NCBI GenBank assembly: GCA_943735955.1
Contig: OX030960.1
Coordinates: 1,392,634 to 1,456,633, forward strand
DNA: 64,000 bases
From: Piscicola geometra
Lineage: Eukaryota; Annelida; Clitellata; Hirudinida; Piscicolidae
Direction: 5' to 3'
The position numbers and the translations under genes are program-made. The notes below the pieces were generated by a model that ran no database searches, was not told where the DNA came from, and was given only the letters and a program-made list of their open reading frames with translations. Of the stretch, positions 1 through 10,276 are shown in pieces; positions within the stretch are counted from its first letter, which is position 1, and each line of letters opens with the position of its first letter.

Positions 1-2456
1 GATTACGATACAGACCACTCTCTGATCGCGTCAAAGATAAAGTTGCGCCCCAAGAGGCTCCACCTCTCCAAGAAAAAATACCAGCCGAAAATCAACACCT
101 ATCAGACCATCCATCAGGCCAAGGACCAGGAGTTCATAGATCGGCTGGGGGAGCTGCAACACTGCGACCAAGAGCCTAATGCGGAAGTCAGATGGAACTC
201 GCTCCGGAATACCATCTTCAGAACTGCTTTACTCACGTATGGTAAAAAGGAACACAAGAACACCGATTGGTTCGAAGCGAATGCGGCAGATCTTGAGCCT
301 GTTATTGATGCCAAGAAAAAGGCATTGATTGAATACAAACGCGACCCGAGTCAGTCCACCTTCGAAGAGTTGAAAACTGCCCGAAGAAAAGCCCAGTAGA
401 CTGTTCAAACTTGCGCAAATGACTATTGGCTTCAACTGGCGAGTAGCATTCAACAAGCGCCAGACGCTGGCAACGTAAGGAGCATGTATGAAGGCATCAA
501 AAAAGCAATAGGCAAGTCAGCAAAGAAGACCGCACACTTAAAGTCCAAATCAGGAGAGACCATCACAGACAAAGACAAGCAAATGGGAAGGCGGGTCGAG
601 CATTATCTGGAACTTTTTTCCAAAGAAAACTCTGTGACTCAGATAGCACTGGACGCTATTGAAGACTTGCCAGTCTTGGAAGAGCTGGATGTCGAGCCGA
701 CCATGGACGAACTCAGCAAAGCTATTGATGCCTTGAAGAGTGGAAAAGCATTAAGAGACGATGGCATCCCACCAGAAATCATCAAATGCGGTAAACCGTC
801 TTTACTAGAGCCACTTCACAAGCTCCTTTGCCTATGTTGGAGAGAAGGTAGAGTTCCACAGGACATGCACAATGCCAAGATTTTCACCCTGTATAAGAAC
901 TAGGGTGACCGCAGCGACTGCAACAGTCTTCCAAGACTGGCAACAACTACAGGGGCATCTCACTGCTTAGCGTTGTGAGTAAAGCTTTCGCCCGTGTTGT
1001 TCTCAAGGGTTTCCAAGTCCTAGCAAGTCTTGTGTATTTTGAATCGCAATGCGGTTTCAGATCAAGAAGATCCACAGTCGACATGATCTTCTCTGTGCGT
1101 CAGCTCCAGGAGAAGTGCAGAGAGCAGCGGATGCCGTTGTATATCGCCTTTATTGACCTAACCAAGGCATTCAACCTTGTAAGCAGGAACGGCCTTTTTC
1201 GGCAACTCAAGAAGATCGGCTGTCCACCTCGGCTGCTCAACATTACAACTTCCTATCACGAAAACACGCAAGGTGTGGTCAGCTACGACGGGGAGACTTA
1301 AGAATCCTTCATAATTAAGAGAAGGGTCAAACAGGGTTGTGTGTTAACGCCTACATTATTCGACATCTTCTTCTCGATGCTGTTGAACTTTGCATTTAAA
1401 GATTCTGCCGAAGGTGTCCATTTTAACACTAGAAATGACGGAAAACTGCTGAACATAGCACGCCAAAGAGCAAAGACAAAAATTCGCACTGTCCTCATCA
1501 GAGACATGCTGTTCGCTGATGATGCGGCCCTGGTGTCACACACGGAGGAACACCTTCAGCAGCTGATGGCTTGCTTTGCTCAGGCTTGCAGGGAATTCGG
1601 TCTGACCATCAGTACCAAGAAAACCAACATCATGGGTCAAGACATTCCTGTTCCACTCTCAATCACAATCGACAACCAGGTGCTGGAGGCCACTGACAAG
1701 TTCACATACTTGGGCTCCGTTATTACTAGCAGCCTATCCCTCGACATCGAGATTAGCAAGAGGCTCGCCAAAGCAGCCAGCGTCATGGCCAGATTGAGCA
1801 AACGTGTATGGACTAACAACCAACTGACACGAAACACCAAGCTCAAAGTGTACCAGGCATGCGTTCTCAGCACCCTGTTGTATGGCAGCGAAACCTGGAC
1901 CACCAATGCCAGGCAAGAAGATCGTCTCGAAAGCTTTCATCTTCGCTGTCTCCGACGCATCCTTGGCATAACATGGCAAGACAAAGTCACCAGCCGTACT
2001 CAATCAAGCCATCTCACTCAGAATGCCAAAGACGTCTACGCTGGCTGGGTCACGTGCATCGAATGGAAGAAGGTCGCATACCCAAGAACATCCTTTATGG
2101 CGAGCTGGCTACAAGACATCGTCCAGTTAGTCGCCCACAACTACGCTTCAAAGACGTCTGCAAATACGACCACAAACTTACGGGTATCGACCATGGCAGA
2201 TGGAAAGAGCTCGCATATGATCGGAAGAGCTGGCTTCACACTGCCAACAAAGGCATCAAGAAGACCGAGGAAGAACGCAAGTAACATCTGGAATTCCGAA
2301 GACAAAAAAATGAGGCAGCAGAATCAGGCTCTCGATCCTCCATCCGTTTTCATTTGCAGCCGCTGCAGCAGAGGCTGTCGATCCAGGATCGGTCTGCTGA
2401 GCCACTCTAGAAGCTGCTGCCAAAGAACATATCAGAGTCCTATCAGCATCTCATGA
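1..2456 (+). pseudogene. RTE-1: decayed RTE-like LINE ORF (endonuclease end, reverse transcriptase, C-terminal zinc finger)
   Basis: Remnant of a non-LTR retrotransposon polyprotein that nicked DNA and reverse-transcribed its own RNA. It enters the window at the end of the endonuclease domain: TDHSL at 10-24 fits the catalytic D-H pair. The linker and RT follow: a KSGKALRDDGIPPE-like block near 740-775, motif A as FIDLTKAF near 1149-1172, KQGCVLTPTLF near 1328-1360 and the catalytic FADD at 1512-1523. The C-terminal half has YGSETW (about 1880) and HLRCLRRILGITW, typical of RTE/CFDP2-like LINEs, then a CxxC..C..H..C finger near 2350-2425. It is dead: in-frame stops at 397, 901 and 1299, an insertion of about 20 bp near 925, and frameshifts near 1990 and 2290. 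The RTE assignment rests on motif recall and was not tested by a phylogeny. Confidence 0.88.
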
Positions 2457-2793
2457 GATGGATAAATGCCAAACACAAAAAAAGTGTCACTTTACACAAG
2501 AATCATGCTCTTCAGAAGATGATCCAGCTTATGTCATTCGTTTCACACACAACATTTCTTTGCGAAGGGGAGCAGAAAATAATTAAACAGAATATCCAAT
2601 GGTTAAGAATTGCCACATCATTAAACCTCCGATTTAAAAATAAATATAAAAAAAATTTCAATGAGAGAGTTAAAGAAACTATTAGAAGGAAAAAAATTCA
2701 AAAACTATACAGCCTTTACCAAAAAAAAGACTACAAACATATTTAATTTAAGATTCTGAAGATTACTAAGTCAATCATTAAACGTTATAGAAC

Positions 2794-3253
2794 AGAATCT
2801 GAGGTAGGCTTTGAGAGTTGTCCTCTTGTTTGGTGGCAACAGCACGAAGGAGCATATCCGGCTCCTGCGAAACTGGCAAGAAAGAACTTGTCATCTTCTG
2901 CAAGTACAGTTCTATGTGAACGTCTATTCAGCTTGTCAGAACACATAATTAGCAAGAAAAAAGTCTTTTTTAGATCCAACTAATGTTGAAAACTTGTTTG
3001 CTTGAGTAACTGGCTCAAAAATGATGTGTGACAGTTGTATTTTCAATCATTCATAGATTCATTTTTTAAAATGTGTATTACTTTTATTTACAAAATCAGA
3101 AAAAACGTTATTTGTAAGAGAATTTTTTTAATACTATATTATACTAATGTCAAATATGCTAAAAACATTGCGTTAAAATACGATTAACGCACGATTAAAC
3201 TTTTTTATTTAACGATTACGGGCGATTAAAATGTTCAATCGTGGAACAGCGCT
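2794..3253 (+). pseudogene. hAT transposase C-terminus and element 3' end (remnant)
   Basis: The translation from about 2794 contains YPAPAKLARKNLSSSAS, then CERLFSLSEHI and, after a one-base frameshift near 2970, LDPTNVENLF. Order and spacing match the hAT C-terminal dimerisation domain (ARKYL..PASS..SERLFS..). Downstream, ATTAACGCACGATTAAAC and TTCAATCGTGGAACAGCGCT resemble a hAT terminal region; its end is put near 3253 on that basis. The 5' part of the element is not visible. The frame just upstream (2453-2746) is open but shows no recognisable domain. Confidence 0.75.
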
Positions 3254-3989
3254 ACTAATAATACAAGAAGTTTGACACTCAACTTAATTGTTTGTCCAAA
3301 ATAACCCCCTTCACCCGCGATTGAAAAAAACACAAAAAATGGGAGATGTTAAACCTTTTATTCACTATAATAACACTTTTATTTCAAAATTTCTAAAGTT
3401 TTTTGCAATTTTTATATTTAAATCTTTCTTGGTTAATACTTTCATCTGAAATTTTTTTATAAACTTCTTCATTTTCAGGGAAAGGGTCATCTTTTGATTT
3501 TCGACTGGCATAAAAGTTCAAGGCTTTTTACTATTTTTTTGCTCTTCTTTGAGACACAGCTTTTTTTATTTTATTCTAGCTCTTTTGTAGAACCAGTTTT
3601 TTCAGTCTATGGTCCACCTTACAACACTGATTTTCTATTTCAGAGTTATGAACAGGAGTGTCATCGAATTTAGAAGCCTGTTCATCCTAGTTTATGATTT
3701 TTATATCAAGGTTATGATATAAACATTTATTTCGACTCCTTCAATATACACTACAAATTCTTAGTGAAACTAAAACAAGTATGAAAATAGCGAAAATTAT
3801 ACTTTAAAACACATAAAAATGTTTTACTGTTTGTGTTTTTTTAAACTTTAATTTGTATAAATATTTACATGAAATTTCTCGAGAGAAAATGTCGAAAGAA
3901 ATGCCTATATCATAAACTTTATGAAAAAGATATGACAAATTAAGCATTAGAAGAAATTTAAATTTTAAAGTTTTTAGAGTTTAAAAAAT
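3254..3989. other. AT-rich DNA, nothing recognised
   Basis: No long open frame, no repeat shared with other parts of the window and no RNA gene that I can recognise. It ends in a short (AAT)n run that belongs to the tail of the SINE2 fragment that follows. Confidence 0.5.
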
Positions 3990-4118
3990 AGTTTTTATAT
4001 GTGTTTTAATAATAATAATAATAATGACGAGCATTATTATAGTGGCGTGTAACCCGAACGGGCTTCCAGGCCACTTAGGCTGGATATTTTTCATTTGCGC
4101 CTTTGGGTTACTAGGACA
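3990..4118 (-). mobile_element. SINE2 fragment (3' half)
   Basis: On the minus strand this carries the shared SINE2 3' body: CCTAGTAACCCAAAGG, then CCACTTAGGCTGG in plus-strand reading, CCCGTTCGGGTTACACGCCA, and an (ATT)n tail. The same body occurs near 16530-16678 and 46225-46335. The tRNA-like head is missing: homology stops beside the hAT-1 end at 4119, so either hAT-1 inserted here or the SINE was truncated. Confidence 0.8.
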
Positions 4119-4413
4119 CAAAGATGGGTAGTTAAACTACTCCAAAGTAGTTAAGGCAAAAAGTTTAACTACTCAAAAGTAGTCAGTAGTTAGAGAGTAG
4201 TTTAACTACTCAAAAGTAGTTAACTACTCAAAGTAGTTTAACTACTCAAAAGTGGTTAAAAGATAATTTTGTTTACAAAAAATCCACATTTATAAATATC
4301 AGTTGAAGTGCCCATCACTAGGAAATTCCATGGTAAAAAATTGTTTATTTAAATAAAAATAATTAAAATAAACTGTTAGTTTGGCCCTTGCTAGTTTTCT
4401 GCTAGTATTGCAT

Positions 4414-4560
4414 CATGAATTCAGCAGTAGTAAAAGAACATTTAAAAACCCAAGTATTAAATTTGACGAAAAAAATTTCGTCGCAACGTGTAAGCATTGT
4501 TGTGGAGTTCAGTGGAAACATTTCGTCAAACTCTAATTTTCTGATGCATCTGAAGGTAAG
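4414..4560 (+). pseudogene. hAT-1 BED zinc-finger exon remnant
   Basis: One frame reads FDEKNFVATCKHCCGVQ, the first half of a BED-type finger (CxxC); the NF..HLK half lies in a second frame, so there is a frameshift near 4510. The better copy at 41697-41894 keeps both halves in one frame. The exon ends CTGAAG followed by GTAAGCC in both copies, which looks like a splice donor. BED fingers bind DNA at the N-terminus of many hAT transposases. Confidence 0.65.
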
Positions 4561-4610
4561 CCCCAGTTTTTAGATCAGAAGAAGAGCCGATTGATGACTT
4601 GTAATCCTTT

Positions 4611-4877
4611 GTGACAGAAAGCAAAAATACTGACACTACTGTTGACAGCAGCATAGAAGAAGAAACTCATAATTATCTTTCTAGTGCTGACACTGAACTA
4701 AAAGTTCTATTTAAATTTCCTCGACTGTGTAATGCCTTTCTGAAATGTAATGCATCCTTGCCCAGTAGTGCTGCAGTCGAAAGGTTGTTCAGTGCTGCTG
4801 GACAAATTCTGGTTCCAATGCGTTGTAAACATTCTGACAGCATGTTTGAAAAACTTGTCTTCTTAAGGCAAAGCTGA
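4611..4877 (+). pseudogene. hAT-1 transposase C-terminal dimerisation domain
   Basis: The 88-codon frame contains FPRLCNAFLKCNASLPSSAA, then VERLFSAAGQILVPMR and FEKLVFL. This is the hAT dimerisation block (Pfam Dimer_Tnp_hAT type). Nothing resembling the catalytic core lies between the BED exon and this domain, so the copy is internally deleted and non-autonomous. The collinear copy is at 41366-41671 on the other strand. Confidence 0.85.
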
Positions 4878-5016
4878 GAGTAACGCTATAGTGTAAAACT
4901 TATAAAACTGTCTTTTATTTGTCTTTGTGTTATAAAACTCTAAAAACTGTTTTAAACTGGCCATTTTATTGTAATCACTCTGAGTTTTAAAGATATTATG
5001 AATAGTTTTACCACTT

Positions 5017-5218
5017 GGCGAGCGGGTTGGCTTAGATGGTAAGTCGTTAGACCTGCAACTTAAAGGTCGCCAGTTTCGAATCCCTGTTCAGCCCACAGTG
5101 AGCTATCATATACCTATTGTATATGATGCGGTGTTTCACGACTTATCTCGTGTTAGTGGCGCTTCAGTTGCGTGCCCGGGCGCTATATAAAACTGACATT
5201 TATTTATTTATTTATTTA
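5017..5218 (+). mobile_element. SINE1 (tRNA-derived, L2-A-type tail) inside hAT-1
   Basis: The tRNA-like head has A box TGGCTTAGATGG and B box GTTTCGAATCC, with an anticodon-like arm containing GCA (Cys-like). The body contains GCATCATATAC-type sequence read in either direction around 5105-5130. The 3' end, GCGCTTCAGTTGCGTGCCCG and onward, is identical over 29 bases to the 3' end of the L2-A LINE at 49667-49695, and is followed by (ATTT)n. The same SINE sits at the same place in hAT-1 copy B, so it inserted before the hAT copies separated. Confidence 0.9.
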
Positions 5219-5552
5219 ATAATCCTTCCCAGTACATGGTACTTGAATACCACCAGCAATTGAGCAGTAAATACATATATATATATCATATATTCTATAT
5301 ATATGAGTAAATAATTCCATTGTTTTTGTGTTGACTGTTCTGATATCAAGAAAATTACAGAGTGTTATTAGTGACAATTATATTTGTCTCTTCTGTCTTG
5401 CCTATGTAGACATAAACAGTAATATGAATATAACAGTAAGGTATTTATTGATAAGTATTACAGCCGGTGTCGATATAATATATGCTTAACTTTGAGAAAA
5501 AGTAGTTGAAATGTAGTTAACTACTCCAACTACTGAAAAGTAGTTAAGCCCT

Positions 5553-6041
5553 GAAAGTATTAATTAATTAAATAAAAATAATATAACTGACCAGTTTGAT
5601 TTCATTTGACAAGTTTTCATCATCACCCATTTGTTCTAATCTCCCTAATATTTGGACTCGCCATAACCACTTCAAATGTAGTGTTGGAGATTTCGACATT
5701 GGCAATGGTGGCTTCGTTACACATTTCTATTGCATTTAATACTTATTTTAAGTACCGTGTATCTATGAAATGGAGATTTACATACTTAGAAGTTTACTGA
5801 AAAATCATTGTTAAAGAATCCAATACCAATAACTTTTATTCCCGTTTTTCCTGTTCCCGATTTAAAAGTTGATTCCCGTTCCCGTCTTTTCCCGTTCCCG
5901 ATTTGAATGTTGATTCCCGTTCCCGTCCCAAAAACCTATTCTTGGTTCCCGACTTTTCCCGTCCCGAAATTAATTTTCATTCCCGTTCCCGCGGGAGCAC
6001 CGCGGGTACTCGGCCAGATCGGGTACCCGGTCCGACCTCTA
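5553..6041 (-). mobile_element. hAT-2 fragment, right half only
   Basis: Homologous to the right part of the complete hAT-2 at 16755-18197: the block with ATAATATAACTGACCAG, then ATTTGGACTCGCC, then the TTCCCGTTCCCG arrays, ending GGTCCGACCTCTA at 6041. The left half is missing; the sequence passes directly from truncated hAT-1 to this fragment. Arrays in this copy carry CCGCGGGTACTCGG-like spacers. An open frame crossing 5903-6241 is an artefact of the array and its flank. Confidence 0.88.
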
Positions 6042-8348
6042 GTAGATATATAATGTTGAGCCTAACTCAACAGATTTGCTTTTACGCCGAGTCGCATTTG
6101 AATCAACTCGATCTCTCTGTATATCTTCATCCAGAAAATGTAACTCACACACTCGATGATTTTTGGTTGGCTAGAAATTCTCCAAGGATAAAAACCGACT
6201 CCACTTGTTTAAAAAAACAGGATCGTTTAACGGCAATCTAAAAAGTTTCAATTTTGCGTCACTCCCATTTGATTTATAACCGGTTTTACAACCCGGCGCG
6301 CAACATTTATTAACCATTTTAATTTAATTTAATTGTAGGTATTCGTTTACAAATGTATTAACTCTTTTATGTTTATTTATTCATTATTATATTGTTTTTT
6401 TGTATTTATACTGTTTTATAAATGTAGCATAAAACAAGTTAGTGAACTTATAAACTTCCTCAAAACAGCAATACAAAGACTACAGGGTCAAAAATGGATT
6501 TATACCTGATAGCAGTTTTTAGGAACCGCATAATTTTTTAAAGTGTGTCAGTTTTAATTTTAAAAATTTTTTAATTTTTTTAAACTGAAATTTTAAACCA
6601 TATTATTTTGTTTACCTCTAACAAATATTTTACCAAATAAAAAGACTTTTTTACGCATTTGAAACAAGAAAAAAAGTAATATATTTGAGGTTGTTTGAAT
6701 ATACTTTAAACGTTTAAAATATATTTATTAAATGTAAAATATGAATAATTTCGCAAATTAATTCTAATTTGAACTTACATTTAGTATATTAAACTTGTTT
6801 TAATTTATAAATTTGACATTTTATCGATTTTAGCATAGGCCTCCAATGGTAAAAATAACGTATAAAAACTTTAGCTTGCGCTTCCCGGTTACTACATTCC
6901 CTAGGTTCACCATATATAGTCCAGCTAACTTACATTCAAACTTCGAGAATCATTCACGGATTTTATCATGTCATTTTCTCTCCGCACCAACAACATTATT
7001 TATAAAAAACAAGTCGCATTTTGAAAAGATTGCATTCTCATGTATCCAGTCACGGTATTTTTATGCGAGTTTTTCTTAATGGCGCAGTTGATTGAGGTGC
7101 AAATCAAGTTAATTTTCATATATTGGATAATAATTTAGTATTCATAATATTGCTTAACGATCCTAAACACCGTTAAAAATTGCTAGGTTTAAATGATGCG
7201 TTCAACAGTCTGTTACACTAATAGAGCTTTATGAATATCGGTTTATTTAAACAACGAACTTTTTAATGACGCTGTTACTTCATTGCTGATGAAAGTGTTA
7301 GAGCAGTGAAACTTTTACCTAATATAAAGGAACATATAATCTTCATTGTGCAAAAAAACCCATAATCTTAAATTAGATGCCACGTGATTAATAAAACAGT
7401 ATGTTACATAGTCATTACTTAGGCTGGTGTGCTGCTCTGCTGACGAAATTGTTATGGCAGTGAAATTTTTAAATCTTAAAAAGAGATAGTTAATTTTTAT
7501 CCTGGTGGTAAAAACCAAAATAAGTTATCGAAATTAGTTGCCATGCTTTTGGAAAAAATAAAGTGATGTCTAGGGCATCACTGCCGTAGTAAGATTTTCT
7601 AAAGAAGTGTAATTTATTAAATGCTATATAAATAAATTACAATTTTTAATTATTTGCTCTTTTATTTAAATAAGAAAGAAAAGAATTGAAAGCATTCAAT
7701 TTCCGTAGCAAAGACTTGTTACATCACTTGTTACAGTATATATAGGCAAGACTATAAACAAAGACTATACAAGTAAATATGTAAAATTTGTATTAAAAAA
7801 AAATTTCATAATTAAAATTATTATTTTTAACATTAAAAGAAAAGTGAACACAATATATTTGTACTGAATGTTTTGATATGCATTTACTACAGGATCACAT
7901 AAAAGCGCCTGAACCTACAGCCTGAAAATTAGCATATTTATAGAGCCGTGCGACTCCTACTTTAAATGCTCTGTTAGCTCTTAACGACGCTTTGTGAACA
8001 CGGTCCCTGGTAGTTAACGGTAGAGTCCGTCTTGGAATATTTATCCTATTTAAAATAAAAATTAATTAAAAGAATAATTAGTTGATTAAAAACCAATTTA
8101 TTATTACTGGAAGCTTATCCCATTTCATCGACCAACACTTACTTCCATGCATGACACAGGCATGTAAGAAGATAGTAGATTGTAGTTGTTGACATTGTGG
8201 AGTAGTAGGGGCGTTCATTTGGCAAGTGCAAGAAATAAAAAAAGGATGTTTCTGCAGACGGGAGAGCAAGGAGCTGCACTCGATCTTTTTCGAGACTGGA
8301 CAAGAATAGTCTGTAGAAGTTAAGGGTCCAATTTTCTAAAACTATCAG
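6042..8348. other. AT-rich DNA, no gene recognised
   Basis: Short open frames (6846-7079, 7315-7518, 8078-8269) have no recognisable domain. Around 7264-7340 and 7430-7515 two diverged blocks share a GCTGATGAAAGTGTTA-like then GCAGTGAAA pattern, suggesting an old local duplication. A slightly more GC-rich stretch at 7905-8040 was not recognised. Nothing here matches the repeat families elsewhere in the window. Confidence 0.45.
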
Positions 8349-9372
8349 TAATCAATCAATCAAATAGATTTCTATAGCGCTCTTTATTCAAATTCAAGAG
8401 CGCTCGTAAATGAATTTGTTAAACAGATATGAGGGTGAGTTATTAATGATTTGAGGTATATTGGGGATACTGGGAAGTTTTTTAATTTAAACATAAAAAC
8501 ACAGATTTTAAATATAATCCTAAATTTGATGGGGAGCCAATGTAATAAGATGAGAGAGGGTGTAATGTGGTGATAAATAGAAGTACGGCTAACGACTCTA
8601 GCTGCATAATTAAATACTTTATTTAATGGTTTTAAAGTAGATTCAGGTAAATTATAATAGAGTGAGTTACAATAGTCAATTCGAGATAAAACAAGTGCAG
8701 AGACTAACATCTTTAAAGAAGGGTCATCTAAGTAAGGTAATAATTGTCTGATACGTCTGAGATGAAAATAGCAAGATTTAGTAACTGATAGAAGTTGGTT
8801 TGATAAGGTAATTTTGAGTCAAAAATAAATCCCAAGCTATGAATATGATTAGATGGAACAATAGTATGAGTGGAAAAATTACATGGACCATTAATTAGTT
8901 TACAATTTTTATCAATAAATATTAGTTCAAACTTTAATGGATTCAATTTTAAAGACATTGAGCTAGATGAGTTTTCAATAGATAATAGACATGAAGATAT
9001 AGACGACATAACAGTGTTATATGATGACATATCGAAGCTGACATATAACTGCGAATCGTCAGCATAGGATGGGAGTTGAGAGAATGAGAGGAAATGATAG
9101 AAGATAATTCAGAGACGTATAGAATAAAGAACAGAGGACCAAGAATAGAACCTTGAGGAACACCATATGAGTAAGTAGATGGGGTAGAGGTACAGTGATT
9201 TAAAGAAACATAAACAGATCTATTAGATAAATATGACTTAATCCATAAAAACGAGGAATCCTTAATATTGAACTTATTTTTTAGTAATAGTAGTAATAAC
9301 GAGTGGTCTACAGTATCGAAAGCAGCCGAATAATCTAAGCAAACAAGTACAGAACATTTTTATTATTATAGA
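8349..9372 (-). pseudogene. L2-B LINE, 5'-truncated copy (RT to 3' end)
   Basis: CR1/L2-like retrotransposon copy on the minus strand. Read that way it has a motif A region with SAAFDTV (about 9320-9340), a GVPQGSILGPLF-type block and YADDSQLY in decayed form (about 9040-9065), then LSRIDYCNSLYYNLPES (8650-8700), HWLPIKFRIIFKI (8520-8560) and finally TCTATAGCGCTC and (TGAT)n at 8350. Frameshifts near 8720, 8815 and 9080 break it. It is 5'-truncated near 9372, the usual outcome of target-primed reverse transcription. The second copy, at 22486-26588, confirms the family. Confidence 0.88.
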
Positions 9373-9399
9373 TTACTTAAAGGAAAAATAAGAATAAAA

Positions 9400-9475
9400 A
9401 TGTTTATATATATGATATATATATATATATATATTTATGTATTCTAAAAGTTTACATATTAAAAAAATATATATT
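9400..9475. repeat. AT dinucleotide run
   Basis: A (TA)n tract at 9408-9435 inside AT-rich sequence. A simple repeat with no sign of function. Confidence 0.8.
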
Positions 9476-9567
9476 AAACTTTTTTACATTTATTTTATAA
9501 ATTATAAGTGAATCAATCAATGAGTTAAAATATTTTATATATTGATATTTAGCAAGATATAAAGGTT

Positions 9568-9649
9568 GACGAGGTGGCCGAGTGGTTAAGGCGATGGACT
9601 GCTAATCCATTGGGCTCTGCCCGCGTGGGTTCGAATCCCATCTTCGTCG
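9568..9649 (+). tRNA. tRNA-Ser (anticodon GCT)
   Basis: An 82-nt cloverleaf with a long variable arm, as in serine tRNAs. The acceptor stem GACGAGG pairs with CTTCGTC (one G-T), with discriminator G. The A-box region is TGGCCGAGTGGTTAAGGC. The anticodon arm has stem ATGGA/TCCAT and loop CTGCTAA, placing GCT at 9601-9603 (reads AGC/AGU). The variable arm contains GGGCTCTGCCC. The T arm GTGGGTTCGAATCCCAT contains a canonical B box. TTTT at 9650-9653 immediately after the gene is a pol III terminator. No intron and no mismatched stem, so it could be functional, and it is the only host gene I can name. CCA is not encoded, as expected in eukaryotes. Confidence 0.96.
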
Positions 9650-9653
9650 TTTT

Positions 9654-10276
9654 GAGTTTGCAATTTTTAGGGTTTTTTAGTTTTGAAAACTGTCCTAATA
9701 TTTTTAAAAACAACCCAGAATAAGCAAAACGTCATCACATATCCCTCAGCTTTCTACCTCTTTCCAAATCAGAACAACTTTTCTCAACAAAACCAAGTTC
9801 AAGTTTAATTAAAAGCCATTTTATAAAAAATTCATCTTTAAAAATTTCTTTTACAAATAGTTTACTATTATATTTTACGGTTTTTAAATAATTTATTCTT
9901 TATGATATCTATTTTTGAAAACTAGTAGAAACTTTTAATTATTCTTTTATTTAAAGAAAATGACCTACAATTTTTTCGATCTCTCTATTAGTCTTGAATA
10001 TTTTCCAAAGATCAACATTCGTGGATTTCCGAGAGTTTACTCTAGAATTAAAAGCTACAAATTTCTTACTCTATTGTTTCAAAGAACTTCAAATGAGGGA
10101 TTCTGGTCGACTATGGAAAACAATGTTATACATTTAAAAAAAGATTTTGATAAAATTTTCTATAATGCTTATTGAAATAGAGGAAATTCGGATATTATAG
10201 GATAGTCGAGTAATATTGAATACTGAGGTTCTGGCTAAGTTAATATTTGAAATCGGATAGAAAGCTCATGAACTGC
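9654..10276. other. AT-rich DNA with one unrecognised 71-codon frame
   Basis: A frame at 9960-10175 encodes a basic 71-residue peptide with no recognised domain, probably chance. Nothing else was recognised up to the piggyBac-like end at 10277. Confidence 0.4.

Larger units (their letters stand above)
4119..5552 (+). mobile_element. hAT-1 copy A, right end missing
   Basis: Starts CAAAGATGGGTAGTT, which matches the right terminus of the complete copy B (40584-42212) in inverted orientation. Both copies have dense subterminal arrays built on the palindrome GTAGTTAACTAC (4128-4260 and 5500-5545 here), probable transposase binding sites. The interior has a BED-finger remnant, a hAT dimerisation domain and a SINE1. 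Compared with copy B, the last 115 bp or so are missing: homology stops at TTAAGCCCT (about 5552), where hAT-2 sequence begins. With no intact right end, no target duplication can be scored. Confidence 0.9.

Noticed and set aside
5903..6241. 112-codon open frame
   Set aside because: It runs from the hAT-2 TTCCCG array across the element end into flanking DNA; the composition is array-driven.
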